From Klenkia taihuensis (lineage in GTDB: Bacteria; Actinomycetota; Actinomycetes; Mycobacteriales; Geodermatophilaceae): 64,000 nt of DNA. A program made the position numbers and the translations under genes. Under the pieces are notes generated by a model. That model ran no database searches. It was given only the letters and a program-made list of their open reading frames with translations, and was not told the DNA's origin. The first letter of the stretch is position 1, and each line of letters starts with the position of its first letter. This document shows, one piece after another, positions 7,872-16,082 of this stretch. The stretch is taken from the NCBI RefSeq assembly GCF_900112525.1, contig NZ_FOMD01000003.1, positions 124,001 to 188,000 on the forward strand. The letters are read 5' to 3'.

Positions 7872-9092
7872 TCAGTCGGTGGGGATGGCACCGACCAGGT
7901 CGTCGGCGGTGTAGCCGCGCTCGGCGGCGAGCAGCTCGCGGGCGGCGTCGGTGCTGTCCCACACGTTCCACAGCAGCACCCCGCGCAGCCGGTCGCCCTC
8001 GAGGTAGTAGACGACACCTTGCGCGGTCTCCCCGGTGCCCGGCGGCACCTTCCAGTCGGTGACCAGGTCCAGGTCGGCCGACAGCGTGCCGACCGCCTCG
8101 TACCCGGCGTCGAACAGGTCGGAGTAGAAGCTCGGCGTGTGCGTGTAGGGCTCGGCCTGCGCGCCGGTGGCGTCGGCGGCCATCACCTTGCCGACCGCGG
8201 TGCCCATGTCGGTGGCGTTCTCCACGTGCTCCACCCGGGTGCGGCCCAGGATCGGGTCCGGCCAGCTCGCCACGTCGCCGGCGGCGTAGACGTCGGGGTC
8301 CTCGGTGCGGCCGTACGCGTCGACCACGACGCCGTCCTCGACCGGCAGGCCGGCGTCCTCGGCGAGCTGCACGGCGGGCTGGATGCCGAGGCCCACGGCG
8401 ACGCCGTCGACGTCCAGGGTGCTGCCGTCGGACAGCTCCAGGTGGACGCCGTCCGCGTCGGCCGACCCGCCGGTCACCCGGGTCCCCGGGCGCAGCTGGA
8501 CGCCGTGCGCGGCGTACTCCTCGGACAGCTGCTCGGCGAGCTCCTGCGGGTAGGAGGAACCGCCGACGAACTCCTGCGGGAACACGAAGGTGACCCGGGT
8601 GTCGTTCTGCACCAGCGCCGCGGCGAGCTCGGTGCCGATGTAGCCACCGCCCACGACGGCGACGTGCCGGCCCTCGCCGGACAGGCCGCGCAGCCGGCGG
8701 TAGTCCTCCATCGTGCGGAAGTGCACGACCCGGTCGTCGGCGGGCAGGTCCAGCTGCTTCGGGTGACCGCCGGTGGCCAGCAGCAGCCGGCGGTAGCCGA
8801 AGACGTCGCCGTCCTCGGTGGTGGCGGTGCGGGCGGCGCGGTCGACCGACCGGATGCGGGTGGCGGTGTGCAGCGCTGCGCCCGTCTCGTCGGTGCCGAG
8901 CCAGGACTTCTCGAGGGTGAACTCGGGGTCGGTCCAGAGCTTCTTGGACAGCGAGGGCCGGGCGACCGGCGGGTCGACCTCCTCGCCGACGATCCCGATG
9001 CTGCCGTCGGGGTCGAGCTCGCGGATGCCGCGGGCTGCGCTGTCGGCCGCCATGCCGGCGCCGATGATCAGGTAGTCGTAGTCGCGTTGCAC
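7872..9092 (-). CDS. NAD(P)/FAD-dependent oxidoreductase (ferredoxin-reductase / AIF type)
   Basis: A 406-residue flavoprotein with an N-terminal FAD-binding fold (YLIIGAGMAADSA), a central NAD(P)H-binding glycine motif (VAVVGGGYIGTELAAAL, about residues 143-159), and the VYAAGDVAS motif binding the FAD ribityl chain. The FAD motif reads GAGMAA rather than GxGxxG, which is common in AIF / rubredoxin-reductase-type enzymes. The C-terminal about 100 residues form the reductase dimer/interface domain. It probably moves electrons from NAD(P)H to a ferredoxin or other acceptor; no partner gene is adjacent. Start is GTG 9092. Confidence 0.85.
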   Translation of the reverse strand: MQRDYDYLIIGAGMAADSAARGIRELDPDGSIGIVGEEVDPPVARPSLSKKLWTDPEFTLEKSWLGTDETGAALHTATRIRSVDRAARTATTEDGDVFGYRRLLLATGGHPKQLDLPADDRVVHFRTMEDYRRLRGLSGEGRHVAVVGGGYIGTELAAALVQNDTRVTFVFPQEFVGGSSYPQELAEQLSEEYAAHGVQLRPGTRVTGGSADADGVHLELSDGSTLDVDGVAVGLGIQPAVQLAEDAGLPVEDGVVVDAYGRTEDPDVYAAGDVASWPDPILGRTRVEHVENATDMGTAVGKVMAADATGAQAEPYTHTPSFYSDLFDAGYEAVGTLSADLDLVTDWKVPPGTGETAQGVVYYLEGDRLRGVLLWNVWDSTDAARELLAAERGYTADDLVGAIPTD

Positions 9093-9140
9093 GGCCCGGT
9101 TGTGCCCGTCCGAGGCGCCGGTAACCCCGGGTTGCGCAGG

Positions 9141-10520
9141 TCAGAACACCTTGCCGGGGTTGAGGATGCCGTGCGGGTCCAAGGCGGCCTTGACCGCGCG
9201 GTGCATGTCCAGCACGGCGGGCGAGACCTCGGCGGCCAGGCCGTCGCGCTTGAGCAGCCCGACGCCGTGCTCCCCGGTGACCGTGCCGCCCATCTCCAGC
9301 GCCGCGGCGATGATCTCGTGGAAGGCCCGCAGGGCGCGGTCGCGGGCGGCGTCGTCGCCGGGCGGGGTGGACAGCAGCGGGTGCAGGTTGCCGTCCCCGG
9401 CGTGCGCGATGTTGGCGATGCGCACGTCGTGCGCGGCGCCGATGGCCTCGATGCGGGCCAGCATCGCGGGGACGGCGGCCTTGGGCACGCAGACGTCCTC
9501 GGTCAGCAGGGGGCCCAGCCGCTCCAGGGCGGGGTAGGCCAGCCGGCGGGCGGCGAACAGCGCGTCGGCCTCCTCGGCGTCGGTGCTCACCGCCGCCCAG
9601 GACGCGCCGCCGGCCTCGAAGGCGGCCAGCAGCGCCTGCGCCTCGTCGTCCCCGGCGGCTCCGGGGGTGTCCACCCGGCCCAGCAGCACCACCTCGGCGT
9701 CGGCGGACAGGCCCATGTTCTTCCAGGCGTCGACGGCGGCCAGGCAGTGCCGGTCGACCAGCTCCAGCGCGGACGGCGTGAGGCCGGCGGCGGCGACGGC
9801 GGTGACGGCCTCGCCGGCGGCGACCACGGAGTCGAAGTAGCCGGCGACGGTGCGCTCGGGGTCGCGCAGCGGCCGCAGCCTGACGGTGACCTCGGTGACG
9901 ATGCCGAGCGTGCCCTCGCTGCCCACCACCAGCCCGGTGAGGTCGTAGCCGGCCACGCCCTTCGCCGTCCGGCGGCCCAGGCGCACCAGCTCGCCGGTGC
10001 CGGTGACCACCTGCAGACCCAGGACGTAGTCGCGGGTGACGCCGTACTTCACGCAGCACACGCCGCCGGCGTTCGTGGCTACGTTGCCGCCGATGGTCGA
10101 CCAGGGGGAGGACGCCGGGTCCGGCGGGTACCAGAGGCCGTGCTCGGCGACCTTCGCGCGCAGGTCGTCGTTGACCACGCCGGGCTGGACGACGGCGAAG
10201 CGCTCCAGCTCGTCGACCTCGAGCACGGCGTCCATGGCCTCCAGCGAGACCACGACGGCGCCGGCGGTGGCGTTGGCCCCGCCGGACAGCCCGGTGCCGG
10301 CGCCGCGGGCGATGACCGGGACCCGGTGCTCGATGCAGGCCCGGACGACGGCCTGCACCTCCTCCGCGGTGCGCGCCCGGACCACCGCGGCGGGCAGCTC
10401 CCACGGCGCCCACTCGGCCTCGTCGTGGGCGTAGGAGGCCAGCACGTCGGGATCGGTGACCAACCGGTCGGCCGGGACCGCGCCCCGCAGGGTGTCGACG
10501 ACGTCGGTGGTGAGGGTCAT
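9141..10520 (-). CDS. FAD-binding oxidase, GlcD / D-lactate dehydrogenase family
   Basis: A 459-residue protein. The N-terminal PCMH-type FAD-binding domain contains PVIARGAGTGLSGGA and LVVGSEGTLGIVTEV. The C-terminal FAD-oxidase domain ends HGVGLLKRD ... LDPHGILNPGKVF, with the metal/substrate-type motif NIAHAGDGNLHP. These features fit D-2-hydroxyacid oxidoreductases such as glycolate oxidase GlcD or D-lactate dehydrogenase; the substrate is not resolved. No separate GlcE/GlcF genes follow. ATG 10520 overlaps the GH15 stop by one base, so it is the third gene of a coupled operon. Confidence 0.88.
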   Translation of the reverse strand: MTLTTDVVDTLRGAVPADRLVTDPDVLASYAHDEAEWAPWELPAAVVRARTAEEVQAVVRACIEHRVPVIARGAGTGLSGGANATAGAVVVSLEAMDAVLEVDELERFAVVQPGVVNDDLRAKVAEHGLWYPPDPASSPWSTIGGNVATNAGGVCCVKYGVTRDYVLGLQVVTGTGELVRLGRRTAKGVAGYDLTGLVVGSEGTLGIVTEVTVRLRPLRDPERTVAGYFDSVVAAGEAVTAVAAAGLTPSALELVDRHCLAAVDAWKNMGLSADAEVVLLGRVDTPGAAGDDEAQALLAAFEAGGASWAAVSTDAEEADALFAARRLAYPALERLGPLLTEDVCVPKAAVPAMLARIEAIGAAHDVRIANIAHAGDGNLHPLLSTPPGDDAARDRALRAFHEIIAAALEMGGTVTGEHGVGLLKRDGLAAEVSPAVLDMHRAVKAALDPHGILNPGKVF

Positions 10521-12385
10521 CAGGTGTGCTCCTCCAGCGTGATGGCTGCGTTGACCAGCGCGAGGTGGGACAGCGCCTGCGGCAGGTTGCCCAGGAACGC
10601 CCCGTCGGCGGGGTCCAGCATCTCCGCCAGCATGCCGACGTCGTTCGCCGTCCCCTCCAGCTCCTCCATCAGCATGCGCGCCTCGCGGCCCCGCCCGCAC
10701 AGCTGCAGCGCCGAGACCATCCAGTACGAGCACGCGAGGAACACGCCCTCCTCGCGGTCCATCCCGGTGTAGCGGTACAGGTGCGGGCCGGCGCCGAGCT
10801 CGCGGCGCAGCGCGTCGAGGGTGGAGCTCATCCGCTCGCCGCGGTCGAAGCCGCTGATGGCGTGCAGCAGGATCGAGCAGTCCAGGCCGTCGCTGCCGGG
10901 GTACCAGAGGTAGGCGCCGCGGTCGTCGTCCCAGGCGTTCTCCTCGACCCAGGTGCGGATCCGGGCGGCCTCGGCCCGCCAGCGCGACGGGTCGCCGGGG
11001 ATCTGGCCGGCCTCGGCGAGCTCGACGGCCTTGGTCAGCGCCTGCCAGCAGCCCAGCTTGGACGTCGTGTAGTGCTGCGGCTCGTGCAGCTCCCACATGC
11101 CGGCGTCCTTCTGCCGCCAGCGGTCGCAGGCGGTGTCGGCGATCGAGGCCAGCGAGCGGCCGGTCTCGGCGTCCAGGACGTTGCCGTGCTCGACGTAGAG
11201 CGACACGATCGAGAACAGGTCGCCGTACACACCCAGCTGCAGCTGCTGCGCCGCGGCGTTGCCCGACTGCACGGGCCCGATGCCGCGCCAGCCCGGGACG
11301 TCGGGCTCGTGCACGCCGTCGGTCAGCTCGCCGTCCAGGGTGTAGCAGACCCGCGGCTCCGGGCCGTGCCGGCGGATGGTGCCCAGCAGCCAGCTCATGG
11401 CGCCGTGCGTCTCCTCGCGCAGGCCGAACCGGAACAGCGCGGTCAGGGCGTAGGCGGAGTCGCGCACCCAGGCGAAGCGGTAGTCCCAGTTCTTGCCGCC
11501 GGTGAGGTCCTCGGGCAGCGAGGTGGTGCCGGCCGCGACCATGGAGCCGCTCGGGGCGTGGATCATCAGCTTCAGCGCGAGCGCGCTGCGCCGCACCGAC
11601 CGGTCGAAGTCGCCCTCCCACCGGAACTCCTCGCCCCACGCGGCCCAGTTCTCGACCGTCCGGTCGATGCCGACGTCGACCAGGGCCGGGTCGGGCAGGA
11701 ACAGCGGCTCCCGCTCGGTAGCCACCAGGCCCAGCAGCGCACGGGAGCCCGGCGTCGCCGTGTACTCCACGTCGATGCGCTGGTCGCCGGTGACCACCCG
11801 GTCCTCGCCGAGGGTGCGCACGGCCATGGTCAGGCCGTCGACCCGCAGCACCGCGCCGTGCACGGTCTGCTGCACCCACGGGGAGGCGGTGCCCAGGCAC
11901 GTGCCGGGCCGGACGGCGGCCCGCAGGCGCACCGTGCCGGACAGCCCCTCGACGCGGCGCGCCAGCTCCGACCAGGGCAGCCGGCCGGCCACCCCGGTGT
12001 TGAGCGCGTCGGTGACCCGCACGCTGCCCGACGCCGTCCGGAAAGTCGTGGCCAGCACGTTGGTGCCGGGCACGTACTCGCGCTCGGCGGTGAACTCCTC
12101 GACCGGCCGCAGCTCGACGCAGCCGCCGTGCTCGGCGTCCAGCAGGGCACCGAAGACCGGTGGGGCGTCGATGGCGGGCAGCGGCAGCCAGTCGATGCTG
12201 CCGTCGCGGGCGACCAGGGCCAGCGCACGGCCGTCGCCGATGGCCGCGTAGGTGCGGAGGTCGGCGTAGCCGTCGTCGTCGCGCTCGTCCACCGGCCCGG
12301 GACCGGTGGCGCCCCAGCGCAGGTGCGCCGGGGCGGGGCGGGCGCCTCGCGTCTGGACGCCCGCCTCGTCCGGGGAGGTGCTCAC
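10520..12385 (-). CDS. Glycoside hydrolase family 15 protein (glucoamylase / trehalase-like)
   Basis: A 621-residue cytosolic protein of usual family length. The N-terminal beta-sandwich region begins [25 protein letters not shown], diagnostic for bacterial GH15. The (alpha/alpha)6 barrel includes [27 protein letters not shown] and the late [12 protein letters not shown] segment. GH15 enzymes hydrolyse alpha-1,4-glucans or, in mycobacterial homologues, trehalose; which applies here is open. GTG 12385 overlaps the upstream SDR stop by 4 bases (GTGA). Confidence 0.9.
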   Translation of the reverse strand: MSTSPDEAGVQTRGARPAPAHLRWGATGPGPVDERDDDGYADLRTYAAIGDGRALALVARDGSIDWLPLPAIDAPPVFGALLDAEHGGCVELRPVEEFTAEREYVPGTNVLATTFRTASGSVRVTDALNTGVAGRLPWSELARRVEGLSGTVRLRAAVRPGTCLGTASPWVQQTVHGAVLRVDGLTMAVRTLGEDRVVTGDQRIDVEYTATPGSRALLGLVATEREPLFLPDPALVDVGIDRTVENWAAWGEEFRWEGDFDRSVRRSALALKLMIHAPSGSMVAAGTTSLPEDLTGGKNWDYRFAWVRDSAYALTALFRFGLREETHGAMSWLLGTIRRHGPEPRVCYTLDGELTDGVHEPDVPGWRGIGPVQSGNAAAQQLQLGVYGDLFSIVSLYVEHGNVLDAETGRSLASIADTACDRWRQKDAGMWELHEPQHYTTSKLGCWQALTKAVELAEAGQIPGDPSRWRAEAARIRTWVEENAWDDDRGAYLWYPGSDGLDCSILLHAISGFDRGERMSSTLDALRRELGAGPHLYRYTGMDREEGVFLACSYWMVSALQLCGRGREARMLMEELEGTANDVGMLAEMLDPADGAFLGNLPQALSHLALVNAAITLEEHT

Positions 12386-13275
12386 GGGGTGGGCATGCCC
12401 CCGTTCACGTTCAGCGTCTCGCCGACGGTGTAGCCCGACTCGGCCGAGGCGAGGTACACGTAGGCGCCGGCCAGCTCGGCGGGCTGACCCGCGCGGCCCA
12501 GCGGGGTCTCCTTGCCGAACTCGGGCAGGTTCTGCGGCGGCTGGCCGCCGGAGGCCTGCAGCGGGGTCCAGAACGGGCCGGGGGCGACCACGTTGACCCG
12601 GATGCCCTTGGGCGCCAGCTGCTGCGCCAGGGCCTTGGAGATGGTGTTGATCGCGGCCTTGGTGGTGGCGTAGTCGACCAGCCCGGGTGCGGGGGAGTAG
12701 GCCTGGATCGAGGACGTCGTGACGATCGTCGAACCCGGCGGCAGGTGCGGCACGGCCTCCTGCACCACCCAGAACACCGAGTACACGTTGGTCTTGAAGG
12801 TGGCGTCGAACTGCTCGCTGGTCAGGTCGGCGAGGTCGTCGACCCACACCTGCTTGCCGGCGACGAGCACGAGCGCGTCCAGGCCGCCCAGCTCCTCGAC
12901 CGCGGTGCGCACGAGCTGGCGGGCCTCGCTCTCCACCGACAGGTCGGCGGGGGCGAGCACGGCCTTGCGGCCGGCGTCCTCCACCAGCTTCGCCACGGCC
13001 TCGGCGTCGGACTGCTCCTCGGGCAGGTAGTTCAGCACCACGTCGGCGCCCTCGCGGGCGTAGGCGATCGCGGCGGCGCGGCCGATGCCGGAGTCGGCGC
13101 CGGTGACCAGCGCCTTGCGGCCGGTCAGCCGGCCGGTCCCGCGGTAGGTGTCCTCGCCGTGGTCGGCGCGCACCTGCAGCTCGGACTCCAGGCCCGGCTC
13201 GTCGATGCCCTGCTCGGGGTAGCCGTCGGTGCGGTACTGGTCGACGGGGTTGGTGAAGGTGTACTGGTCGGTCAC
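12382..13275 (-). CDS. SDR family oxidoreductase (general-stress Gsp39 / YghA type)
   Basis: A 297-residue short-chain dehydrogenase. It has an N-terminal extension of about 50 residues typical of the Gsp39/YghA subgroup, the cofactor motif [11 protein letters not shown], a catalytic YATTK (YxxxK) preceded by TSSIQ, and a C-terminal GGMPTP. The usual NNAG motif reads LVAG here. GTG 13275 has a clear GGAGG. It is the first gene of a coupled run SDR - GH15 - FAD oxidase, probably a stress or carbohydrate-linked operon. The actual substrate (an aldehyde or ketone) is unknown. Confidence 0.88.
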   Translation of the reverse strand: MTDQYTFTNPVDQYRTDGYPEQGIDEPGLESELQVRADHGEDTYRGTGRLTGRKALVTGADSGIGRAAAIAYAREGADVVLNYLPEEQSDAEAVAKLVEDAGRKAVLAPADLSVESEARQLVRTAVEELGGLDALVLVAGKQVWVDDLADLTSEQFDATFKTNVYSVFWVVQEAVPHLPPGSTIVTTSSIQAYSPAPGLVDYATTKAAINTISKALAQQLAPKGIRVNVVAPGPFWTPLQASGGQPPQNLPEFGKETPLGRAGQPAELAGAYVYLASAESGYTVGETLNVNGGMPTP

Positions 13276-13396
13276 GAGGGGGTTGCCTCCAGGGCGGGAC
13301 GGTCGGGGATCGGGCCGCTGGTGGCTGAACGACCACGCTGGCCTTGCCCGGGCCGACCCGGGCTCAACCGGGTGTCGCACGTCCTACCGTCGGGGT

Positions 13397-13708
13397 GTGA
13401 CGGTGCGGACCAGGACCCTGCTCGCCGCGGCCGTGGTCGTGCTGGCCGTCGTCGGGGTGCTGCTGGTGCGCGGCGGCCCGTCCCCCGGGGTGGGCGACTG
13501 CGTGGCGGCCGGCCCGGACCAGACGGTCGTGGTGGTCGGCTGCGACGACCCGGCGGCGGCGTTCCGGGTCATCGGCGTGCTGGACGACGTCCCGCCCGTG
13601 CAGTCCCAGCCGGCGTGCACGGCGGTCTTCCCGCGCAGCACCGCCAGCTACTCCGCCGGCGGCCTGTCCAGAACCCCCGCCGAGGTGCTCTGCCTCGTCG
13701 CCGCGTGA
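13397..13708 (+). CDS. Short LppU-like membrane-anchored protein
   Basis: A 103-residue protein from GTG 13397. There is one N-terminal signal-anchor helix (LLAAAVVVLAVVGVLLV) with only six residues before it. The rest is the four-cysteine domain (GDC, VGC, PAC, VLC) with the motif GCDDPAAAFRV. It is a third copy of the domain at 6582 and 7382 but lacks the Pro/Gln-rich cytosolic tail. It sits divergent from the SDR operon and 19 bases before the thiolase, so it may be co-transcribed with that gene. Confidence 0.75.
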   Translation: MTVRTRTLLAAAVVVLAVVGVLLVRGGPSPGVGDCVAAGPDQTVVVVGCDDPAAAFRVIGVLDDVPPVQSQPACTAVFPRSTASYSAGGLSRTPAEVLCLVAA

Positions 13709-13727
13709 GGAGTGGCAGGGTGGCGTC

Positions 13728-14960
13728 GTGGACACCGACGTCGTCATCTGCTCGCCCCTGCGCACCCCCGTCGGCCGGTTCGGCGGCGTCTTCGCCGGGC
13801 TGACCGCCGCCTCGCTCGCCGCCACCGTGCTGCGCGAGCTGGCCGCACGCCACGGCCTGGGCGAGGGCGACGTGGACGACGTCGTGCTGGGCCAGTGCTA
13901 CCCCAACGGCGAGGCCCCGGCGATCGGCCGCATCGCGGCGCTGGACGCGGGGCTGGGCACCGGCGTGCCCGGCCTGCAGATCGACCGGCGCTGCGGGTCG
14001 GGCCTGCAGGCGGTGCTCTACGCCAGCATGCAGGTGGCCACCGGCGCGGCGACCACCGTCGTGGCCGGCGGCGTGGAGTCGATGAGCCAGGTCGAGCACT
14101 ACGCGCTGGGCCTGCGCACCGGCGTCCGCGGCGACGGCACCATGCTGCACGACCGGCTGGCCCGGGCCCGGGAGACCGCCGGCGGCATCCACCACCCGGT
14201 GCCCGGCGGCATGCTCGAGACCGCGGAGAACGTCCGCCGCGACCACGACGTGGACCGGCTGTCCCAGGACGCCTGGGCGCTGCGCTCCCAGCAGCGGGCC
14301 GGTGCGGCCATCGCCGAGGGCCGGTTCGCCGACGAGGTGGTCGGCGTCGAGGTGCCCGGCACCCGCGGGGCCCCGGCCCGCACGGTCACCGAGGACGAGC
14401 ACCCGCGGCCGCGGACCACGATGGAGGACCTCGCCGCGCTGCGCCCGGTGATGGCCCGGGTGGACCCCGCGGCCACGGTCACCGCCGGCAACGCGTCGGG
14501 GCAGAACGACGGCGCCGCGATGTGCCTGGTCACCACCCGCGCCGAGGCCGACCGCCGCGGCTGGGACCCCTTCCTGACCCTCCGCGGCTGGGCCGTGGCC
14601 GGGGTGGCGCCGGAGACCATGGGCATCGGCCCGGTGCCCGCCGTCGCCGCCGCGCTGGCCCGCACCGGGCTGACCCTGGCCGACATGGACCTCATCGAGC
14701 TCAACGAGGCCTTCGCCAGCCAGGTGCTGGCCTGCCTGGCCACGTGGGAGTCGTCGGGGCAGCTCTCCGACGGCGACCGGGAGCGGGTCAACGTCAACGG
14801 GTCGGGCATCTCGCTGGGCCACCCGGTCGGCGCCACCGGCGCCCGGATCCTGGCCACCATGGCCCACGAGCTGCGCCGGCGGGAGGGCCGCTACGCGCTG
14901 GAGACGATGTGCATCGGCGGCGGGCAGGGCCTGGCCGCGGTGTTCGAGCGGGTCAGCTGA
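13728..14960 (+). CDS. Acetyl-CoA C-acyltransferase (thiolase)
   Basis: A 410-residue thiolase. The acylated cysteine is in RRCGSGLQAV (about residue 88). The C-terminal active-site His is in NVNGSGISLGHPVGATGAR and the second Cys is in ETMCIGGGQGLA. Such enzymes either condense two acyl-CoAs or cleave 3-ketoacyl-CoA in fatty-acid or aromatic side-chain breakdown. Start is GTG 13728 with a weak ribosome site. The stop overlaps the convergent LacI-type gene by 8 bases, leaving no room for a terminator. Confidence 0.93.
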   Translation: MDTDVVICSPLRTPVGRFGGVFAGLTAASLAATVLRELAARHGLGEGDVDDVVLGQCYPNGEAPAIGRIAALDAGLGTGVPGLQIDRRCGSGLQAVLYASMQVATGAATTVVAGGVESMSQVEHYALGLRTGVRGDGTMLHDRLARARETAGGIHHPVPGGMLETAENVRRDHDVDRLSQDAWALRSQQRAGAAIAEGRFADEVVGVEVPGTRGAPARTVTEDEHPRPRTTMEDLAALRPVMARVDPAATVTAGNASGQNDGAAMCLVTTRAEADRRGWDPFLTLRGWAVAGVAPETMGIGPVPAVAAALARTGLTLADMDLIELNEAFASQVLACLATWESSGQLSDGDRERVNVNGSGISLGHPVGATGARILATMAHELRRREGRYALETMCIGGGQGLAAVFERVS

Positions 14961-15969
14961 CCGGCGGCGGGGCGGTCGAGCCCCGCACCACCAGCTCCGG
15001 GGCCACCTGCTCGGCGGCCGGCTCCGGTGGGCCGGCGTCGTCGTCGAGCTGGGCCAGCAGCAGGTCCGCGGCCCGCTCGGCGAGCACGGCGGCCCGGTTG
15101 TCGACCACGGTCAGCGGCGGGGTCCAGAACCCCCAGAACGGCTCGTCCTCGGTGCACACCACCGACAGCTCCGCCGGGACGGCGACCGCGCGGCGGGACA
15201 GCTCGGCCAGCACCCCGAAGGAGGCCTCGTGGTTGCTCACCAGCAGCGCCGTCGGCCGGTGCGGGGCGTCCAGCAGCTCGCGGGCGGCGTCGCGGCCGAA
15301 CCCGGCGCGGAAGGGGCCGCGGCGGACCAGGGCGGGGTCCAGCGGCACCCCGGCGGTGTCCAGCGCGGCGGCGAACCCGGCGTGGTGCAGCCGCCCCGAC
15401 GTCACCTCCGGCGGGCCCTCGACCGCGCCGATGCGGGTGTGGCCCAGCGCCAGCAGGTGCTCGGCGGCCAGCCGGGCGGCCGTGGCGTAGTCGCTCATCA
15501 CCGACGGCGCCCGCGCCCCGCCGACCTCGCGGTTCATCGTCACCACCGCGCGGCCCTCGGCGACGAGGGTGTTCACCAGCTCGCCGTTGGCGCCCGACCC
15601 GGCCACCACGACGCCGTCCAGGCCCTGGGCGCGCACGGTGTCCAGGAACGCGGCCTCCCGGGCCGGGTCGCCGCCGGTGGTGCAGACCAGCACCTGCAGC
15701 CCGTGCGCGGCCGCGCGGGCCTGCAGTGTCTCGGCGATCACGTGGAAGGTGGCGGTGCGCAGGTTGTTCACCACCAGGCCGACCAGCCCGGAGCGACGGG
15801 TGCGCAGCGCGGTGGCGATCCGGTTGGGGTGGTAGCGCAGCTCGGCGGCCGCCGCCTCGACCCGTTGCCGGGTGTGCGGCAGCACCGAGGGGTGGCCGGT
15901 CAGCGCGCGGCTGGCGGTGCTGGTGCTGACCCCGGCGCGTCGGGCGACGGTGGTGAGGGTGACCGGCAC
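14953..15969 (-). CDS. LacI family transcriptional regulator
   Basis: A 338-residue regulator. The N-terminal helix-turn-helix and hinge read VTLTTVARRAGVSTSTASR ... RYHPNRIATALRTRRS, followed by a periplasmic-binding-protein-like effector domain (GLVGLVVNN onward). GTG 15969 was preferred to ATG 15978 because GGAGG abuts the ATG but lies 9 bases from the GTG. Its sugar effector and targets are unknown; no transporter is adjacent, and the nearest sugar operon lies about 36 kb away. Confidence 0.88.
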   Translation of the reverse strand: MPVTLTTVARRAGVSTSTASRALTGHPSVLPHTRQRVEAAAAELRYHPNRIATALRTRRSGLVGLVVNNLRTATFHVIAETLQARAAAHGLQVLVCTTGGDPAREAAFLDTVRAQGLDGVVVAGSGANGELVNTLVAEGRAVVTMNREVGGARAPSVMSDYATAARLAAEHLLALGHTRIGAVEGPPEVTSGRLHHAGFAAALDTAGVPLDPALVRRGPFRAGFGRDAARELLDAPHRPTALLVSNHEASFGVLAELSRRAVAVPAELSVVCTEDEPFWGFWTPPLTVVDNRAAVLAERAADLLLAQLDDDAGPPEPAAEQVAPELVVRGSTAPPPVS

Positions 15970-16082
15970 GGTGCCCATCCTCCGTGGTCGACGGGGCGGC
16001 GGCCACGCCGGCCGGGGTTGTCGGACCCCCGTCGTAGCGTCCGCGCCGAGCGGTCCGAGGGTGCCGCGCCGAGGAGGCCCAG

